From Dorea_D sp963559605 (GTDB lineage: Bacteria > Bacillota > Clostridia > Lachnospirales > Lachnospiraceae): a stretch of DNA of 42,759 nt. A program made the translations under genes and the position numbers. Under the pieces are notes generated by a model, which did not search any database, was not told the origin of the DNA, and saw nothing but the letters and a program-made list of their open reading frames with translations. The DNA is taken from assembly GCA_963559605.1 (NCBI GenBank), contig CAUWLL010000022.1, forward strand, positions 1 through 42,759, in the 5' to 3' direction. This document shows positions 39,045-42,759 of the stretch, in pieces; position 1 is the stretch's first letter; each line of letters starts with the position of its first letter.

Positions 39045-39614
39045 TTACCAATATCCCCGATACATATTGATATACATGTGTACATTGGTGCTTATATACT
39101 TCCACATATTCCGCAACACACCGTCTTCCTCCGGCTTGTCTGCTTTACACATAACATAGGATAATCGGAATTTTCTCGCATAATGATCCGCTTTTCTAAG
39201 ATGCCACCCATTGGTAACAACCACACAGTCATCCAATCCGCATTCCTCCATGATCGCTTTACAGTACATCATATTGTGGTAGGTGCTCCCCGATCGTTTC
39301 TCCGTGATCAGAAACTCCTTTGGCACCCCCAGGCTTGCCGCATAAGCCTTCATCACTTCCGCCTCGACAAATGCATTGCGGACTGCGCCACCGGATAAAA
39401 GCAAATATTTTACCCGCTTATCTTCCCACAGCTGCACTGCTTTTTCCACACGGGTTTTCATATAAGGGGTTGGCTTTCCTTCTCTGTCTGCCGGACAGCC
39501 GCAAACAACTGCACAGCTATAGGCATCCTTCTCCCAGCATTTCTTCGGGCGTCGGAACACAATACAAAATATCCCCACATGGATTCCAAGAAATATCGCC
39601 AGTATTTTCCTCAT
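39045..39614 (-). CDS. YdcF-like (DUF218) membrane-anchored protein
   Basis: The 189-residue protein has a short N-terminal membrane segment (ILAIFLGIHVGIFCIVF) and the DUF218 domain. Motifs include AVVCGC, LLLSGGAVRNAFVEAEVM, TEKRSGSTYHNM and VVVTNGWHLRKADHYARKF. These proteins may handle lipid-linked or envelope intermediates. It is separated from the cohesin gene by a terminator. Confidence 0.85.
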   Translation of the reverse strand: MRKILAIFLGIHVGIFCIVFRRPKKCWEKDAYSCAVVCGCPADREGKPTPYMKTRVEKAVQLWEDKRVKYLLLSGGAVRNAFVEAEVMKAYAASLGVPKEFLITEKRSGSTYHNMMYCKAIMEECGLDDCVVVTNGWHLRKADHYARKFRLSYVMCKADKPEEDGVLRNMWKYISTNVHMYINMYRGYW

Positions 39615-39637
39615 ACTTCCTCCTTAAACAACAGCGA

Positions 39638-39677
39638 AAGCTCCAACTGTCTCTTTTCCATAAAACAGCCGGAGCTT
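39638..39677 (-). terminator. Terminator after the cohesin-domain gene
   Basis: On the minus strand AAGCTCC-GGCTGT pairs with ACAG-TT-GGAGCTT around a large loop, followed by TTCG. It is a moderate terminator between the cohesin gene and the YdcF-like gene. Confidence 0.55.
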
Positions 39678-39695
39678 ATCTCTATTCTCTTTCCA

Positions 39696-41255
39696 TTAAT
39701 CTAAATCGATAAAATCCACCTTAAACGTATCATCCGGATCAATATGACCACGTTTTTTCTTTGGTGTATCTCCGAGAAGATCATCTAGATCATCAATGGT
39801 CAGTTCCTCTCTCTGATTGAATCCGGAGAATACATCCTCATCGACCTCTCCAAGACTTTCTTCCTCAAATAACGGAGCTGCCATATCTACTGTGTCAAAT
39901 TTATCTTCGTCAAACGTTTCGAAGTCGTCTGCCTCTTCATACTCTTCTTCATAATCGTCATATTCTTCAAAGTCATTCTCTTCATCGAACTCCTCTTCTC
40001 TCCGACGCTTTCCGAACATGCCTTTCTTTTCTTTTACAGTCGGCTCTCTGTAATCGTCCTCATAATCGTCATCTTCTTCGTCATCAATTCCATACTCATC
40101 ATACAGATCGTCAAGCTCCGTGTTTCGATGATGAAGCTTTATAGCCAATGTAACAAGCACCACGATAAGCACGATCATACCAAGCCCCGTCACCAGAACC
40201 ATGACTACAAGATTCTTGTCAATGAAGCTCTGAAGCTTGCCGAGACCGGAAGATTTATTCGTTTTTTCACCGGACTTCTCCGCAGTTGGAAGTTCCATTC
40301 TCTGATAGGTATTCTCAGCCGCATCATACTGATAGTACCCTGCTTCTCCGCCGCTTCCCATAGCGTAGAGCACATACATATCTTCTTTCGTACTGTCCTG
40401 CCATACCGGGAACTCTTTTTCATTGATCGTAAGTTTTGCTTCCTGATAAGTCTTTGGAAGCTTCACCTTGGAAGTATCGCTCAACACGACGATCGATGTC
40501 GTATCAGAAACCGGAATTTCTGCATAAGGAGAGAACGAAGCTTCCTCTTCATTGTACAAGAAAAAGTCACCAGCATTCTCTTTATCAAGAAGATAGCCGA
40601 GTACAGCGCCGTTATTTTCATTCTTCACCATCCGGCGGTCTTCCCCGTCCAGACTTACGGTTGTTTTAGAATATCCGGCCGGAATATCTGCTTCCGCAAA
40701 CTCATCTGTCAGTGTATAGGAAACTCCGTCCACTTCCACTTCTTTATCGCCTGCGTTTCCTTCGGATGATTCTTCCTCGTCCGCTGATTCTTCGTCTCCC
40801 TCCTCTTCTTCAATAAGAGACGGGTCTCCCTCCGCAATCTTCACCGTAGAATTTCCTTCATCAAAAGTCCACGTTGCACCATCCGGATCGCTTACGGAAG
40901 AACTTGCCACTTCAATCTTCGTCTCTCCCTCCTGCAACGCCTGGAATTCCATGGTAAAAGATACTTCTGAACTGTCTCCGCTTCCTGAGTAGCTGAGAGT
41001 TCCGTCATTATCTTCTACACCGTCTCCGGATTTAAATCTCAGATATTCACTGTCATACTCCAGTTCAATCTCTACATCACCTATATTCCCCCCTGTCGAG
41101 CGGAATACACATCTCACCTCTACCATCTCGCCTACCGCAGTTTCCGGATCTGTAAAAGATATTCTTCCGTCTGCTGCGTGTGCCACCAATGAAAAACATG
41201 GGACACAGAGACAAAGACTTAATAAAACAGCACTGATTTTTTTCATTATCTTCAT
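39696..41255 (-). CDS. Cohesin-domain cell-surface protein with a cytosolic acidic tail
   Basis: The protein has 519 residues from MKIMKKISAVLLS, whose ATG follows AGAGGA; the longer frame begins with a charged, non-signal stretch. A signal peptide ends near Ala27. A cohesin-like beta-sandwich follows (GRISFTDPETAVGEMVEVRC, then VSFTMEFQALQEGET). After it come an acidic linker, a second beta-rich region (about 190-330) and one membrane helix (LVVMVLVTGLGMIVLIVVLV, about 347-370). About 150 highly acidic cytosolic residues end in DDTFKVDFIDLD. No dockerin is seen in this window. It may be a surface-binding or sensing protein. Confidence 0.75.
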   Translation of the reverse strand: MKIMKKISAVLLSLCLCVPCFSLVAHAADGRISFTDPETAVGEMVEVRCVFRSTGGNIGDVEIELEYDSEYLRFKSGDGVEDNDGTLSYSGSGDSSEVSFTMEFQALQEGETKIEVASSSVSDPDGATWTFDEGNSTVKIAEGDPSLIEEEEGDEESADEEESSEGNAGDKEVEVDGVSYTLTDEFAEADIPAGYSKTTVSLDGEDRRMVKNENNGAVLGYLLDKENAGDFFLYNEEEASFSPYAEIPVSDTTSIVVLSDTSKVKLPKTYQEAKLTINEKEFPVWQDSTKEDMYVLYAMGSGGEAGYYQYDAAENTYQRMELPTAEKSGEKTNKSSGLGKLQSFIDKNLVVMVLVTGLGMIVLIVVLVTLAIKLHHRNTELDDLYDEYGIDDEEDDDYEDDYREPTVKEKKGMFGKRRREEEFDEENDFEEYDDYEEEYEEADDFETFDEDKFDTVDMAAPLFEEESLGEVDEDVFSGFNQREELTIDDLDDLLGDTPKKKRGHIDPDDTFKVDFIDLD

Positions 41256-41335
41256 GTTTTTTCCTCTTTCTTCTACTTGACTTTCCATAATGTATGATTA
41301 TATCACAACTAATATGACATTACAAAACTTCTTTT

Positions 41336-42628
41336 CTATGAAGGACTATCTCCCTCATCAGTGTATCCGCTGTTCTCGTCTGCCGAGGCACCCTCTGCGT
41401 CTGAGCTGTCTGTATTCTCCGTACTGTCTGTCTCGCCCGTACCGTCTGCTTCTTGCGCTTCTCTCTCGGCATCCAGTTCCGCAGGTCTTACTACGCCCGT
41501 GACATAAGCAATATTATCGGAAATCCACTGTACAGCTTCAGACACTGCATAGTCTTCCTCGTGAGGGAATAAGAATTCATGGAGGTCTCTTACATTTTCT
41601 GCAAGTCCCAGCGCCACTACAACACTTCCGGCGCTCTGATAACGTACGGAATCATTCTTATCAAACGGAAATCCCGTACTGTCCTTCAACTCGTAGGTAA
41701 GACCTGCGGAAGCAAGCTGTGCGATCTCTTTCAGCGAGAAGCTTGTAGAAACTTGCGGAAATACTGTATCCACGATCTTATCCAGCGTTTTTAGATCCAT
41801 GGTCTTGGCTTTTTTGAAAATCTTATCAATGACAAGCCTCTGACGTTCTGTACGCTTATAGTCTCCGCCCTCCAGCTTACGAAGCCTCGCATAAGTAACT
41901 GCCTGAGGGCCATCCAGATTATAAGTTCCCGCACCGTCTAATTTATGCGCTTTCTTTTTCGATGCCTTCGCCGTCTCTTCTACATACTTATTCAGCATCT
42001 TAGCTTCCGGCTCAGTCACATCAATCTCAATACCGCCCAGAAGATCTACCACATCTGCCAGCGCTTTAAAGTCAACGGTTGCATAGTCTTCAATCGCGAG
42101 ATCCAGATTTTTATTCAACATATTGATCGCATCCTCTGGACCACCTTCAAAATATGCATGGTTCGCTTTATGATACGTCTTATCTACCTGTTCTAATAAA
42201 GTATCCCTATATATAGACGCCAGACGGATCTCTTTGTGTTCGTGATCTACTGCCGCAATAATGATCGTATCGGCATGGGTTCCCGCTTCTAATTGCCCCT
42301 CTCTGGAATCACCGCCGAACAAGGCCACGGTAGTATAACCATCCATCTCGACGCCTTCATTGATCAAAATATTTTCTGAATCTATTGCCACCGTCTGGAA
42401 CTTATCGTATTTCGCCATTACATAAGTTGCACCGAGCAGTATCAAAAGAATCACTATTTCGATTGCCATAATGATTGCCCGTTTTTTTCTTCGGTTCCTT
42501 CGCTTCTTTCTGGCTTTCGCAGCCTGCACTGCCTTCAGATTCTTTCTTCCTCCGCCCCCCGGAGCTGCTTTTGGATTCCTTCTTCCTCTGGCAGACGAAG
42601 ACGCTTTCGGATTCCTTCTTCTTGCCAT
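41336..42628 (-). CDS. LytR-CpsA-Psr (LCP) family cell-wall ligase
   Basis: The protein has 430 residues. The basic cytoplasmic start contains repeated RNPKA units (RRRNPKA, RRNPKA, RKNLKA), and one membrane helix follows (AIIMAIEIVILLILLGATYVM-like, about 50-72). The LCP domain carries GGDSREG, DTIIIAAVDHEHKEIRLASI with the conserved Arg in SIYRDTLL, and YARLRKLEGGDYKRTERQR. LCP enzymes attach wall polymers to peptidoglycan. The tail is a low-complexity Glu/Asp/Ser/Thr stretch. GGAAG precedes the ATG. Confidence 0.92.
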   Translation of the reverse strand: MARRRNPKASSSARGRRNPKAAPGGGGRKNLKAVQAAKARKKRRNRRKKRAIIMAIEIVILLILLGATYVMAKYDKFQTVAIDSENILINEGVEMDGYTTVALFGGDSREGQLEAGTHADTIIIAAVDHEHKEIRLASIYRDTLLEQVDKTYHKANHAYFEGGPEDAINMLNKNLDLAIEDYATVDFKALADVVDLLGGIEIDVTEPEAKMLNKYVEETAKASKKKAHKLDGAGTYNLDGPQAVTYARLRKLEGGDYKRTERQRLVIDKIFKKAKTMDLKTLDKIVDTVFPQVSTSFSLKEIAQLASAGLTYELKDSTGFPFDKNDSVRYQSAGSVVVALGLAENVRDLHEFLFPHEEDYAVSEAVQWISDNIAYVTGVVRPAELDAEREAQEADGTGETDSTENTDSSDAEGASADENSGYTDEGDSPS

Positions 42629-42725
42629 AACAAGCCTCTTCCTTCTATCGTATTCTAAATAACTTAAAACATTTTACTATATTTCGTCAAAAAGTGCAAG
42701 CCAAAAAGTAAGCGCCTAATTTTAG

Positions 42726-42742
42726 GGTGGATGGCATCCACC
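42726..42742. repeat. Short perfect inverted repeat upstream of the LCP gene
   Basis: GGTGGAT-GGC-ATCCACC lies near the window edge. It could be an operator or the terminator of a gene outside the window; no clear T-run is present on either side. Confidence 0.4.
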
Positions 42743-42759
42743 ATGTATTAATCCTATAA

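Overview
The window comes from a spore-forming, low-GC Firmicute, most likely a Lachnospiraceae member. Supporting signs are a CotJC coat-protein gene, a sporulation sigma factor of the SigK type, CodY, a CIRCE-controlled groESL operon, a DUF5688 protein, and the gene blocks dprA-topA-codY and ireB-ruvX-DUF1292. It splits into two parts.

Positions 1 to about 7,300 are the integrase-side end of a prophage or prophage-like element, mostly AT-richer than the rest. A leftward set of tiny genes (a DUF739/Cro-like regulator, two very small membrane peptides and short unknowns) faces a LexA-like CI repressor. The shared control region carries repeated GTTTAAC operators. Between the repressor and the large serine recombinase lies a cargo region built of short cassettes separated by copies of a ~110-bp two-hairpin repeat (R1). 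The cassettes hold a frameshifted gene plus a structured RNA, the HicA-HicB toxin-antitoxin pair, an orphan YgiT-type zinc-finger antitoxin behind an attenuator-like leader, and a DUF3800 protein plus a second structured RNA. A second repeat (R2) follows each of the two larger RNAs. Three DnaA-box-like 9-mers cluster within 38 bp. The recombinase ends about 40 bp before the coding sequence of cotJC resumes in frame without its N-terminus, so the element sits inside a spore-coat gene. This resembles known sporulation-gene interruptions (skin in sigK, SPbeta in spsM).

From about 7,310 to the end the window is chromosomal backbone, nearly all on the minus strand. In order it holds: a zinc-ribbon membrane protein; HtrA protease; azlC (frameshifted) and azlD; a membrane-anchored unknown; tRNA-Arg(CCG); DUF5688; efp; yqeG; aroK; a peptidoglycan amidase; galM; guaB; a DUF6106-like membrane protein; groEL-groES; an unknown gene; codY, topA, dprA and comM; sigK; trhP and trmR (tRNA wobble-uridine hydroxylation and methylation); rnjA; a Fur-family regulator; DUF1292, ruvX and ireB; mtaB; a lone plus-strand HPr-like gene; thiI with a cysteine desulfurase; rsmE and prmA; a YdcF-like protein; a cohesin-domain membrane protein; and an LCP cell-wall ligase.

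Functional groups are clear. RNA modification and decay are served by trmR, trhP, mtaB, thiI, rsmE and rnjA. Nutrient sensing and purine supply are served by codY and guaB. Protein quality control is served by groESL and htrA, DNA uptake and topology by dprA, comM and topA, and cell-envelope functions by the amidase, LCP, cohesin and YdcF proteins. The points most worth a second look are the cotJC interruption, the R1/R2 cassette array with its RNAs, a tandem duplication of the trmR ribosome-binding site, and the azlC frameshift.
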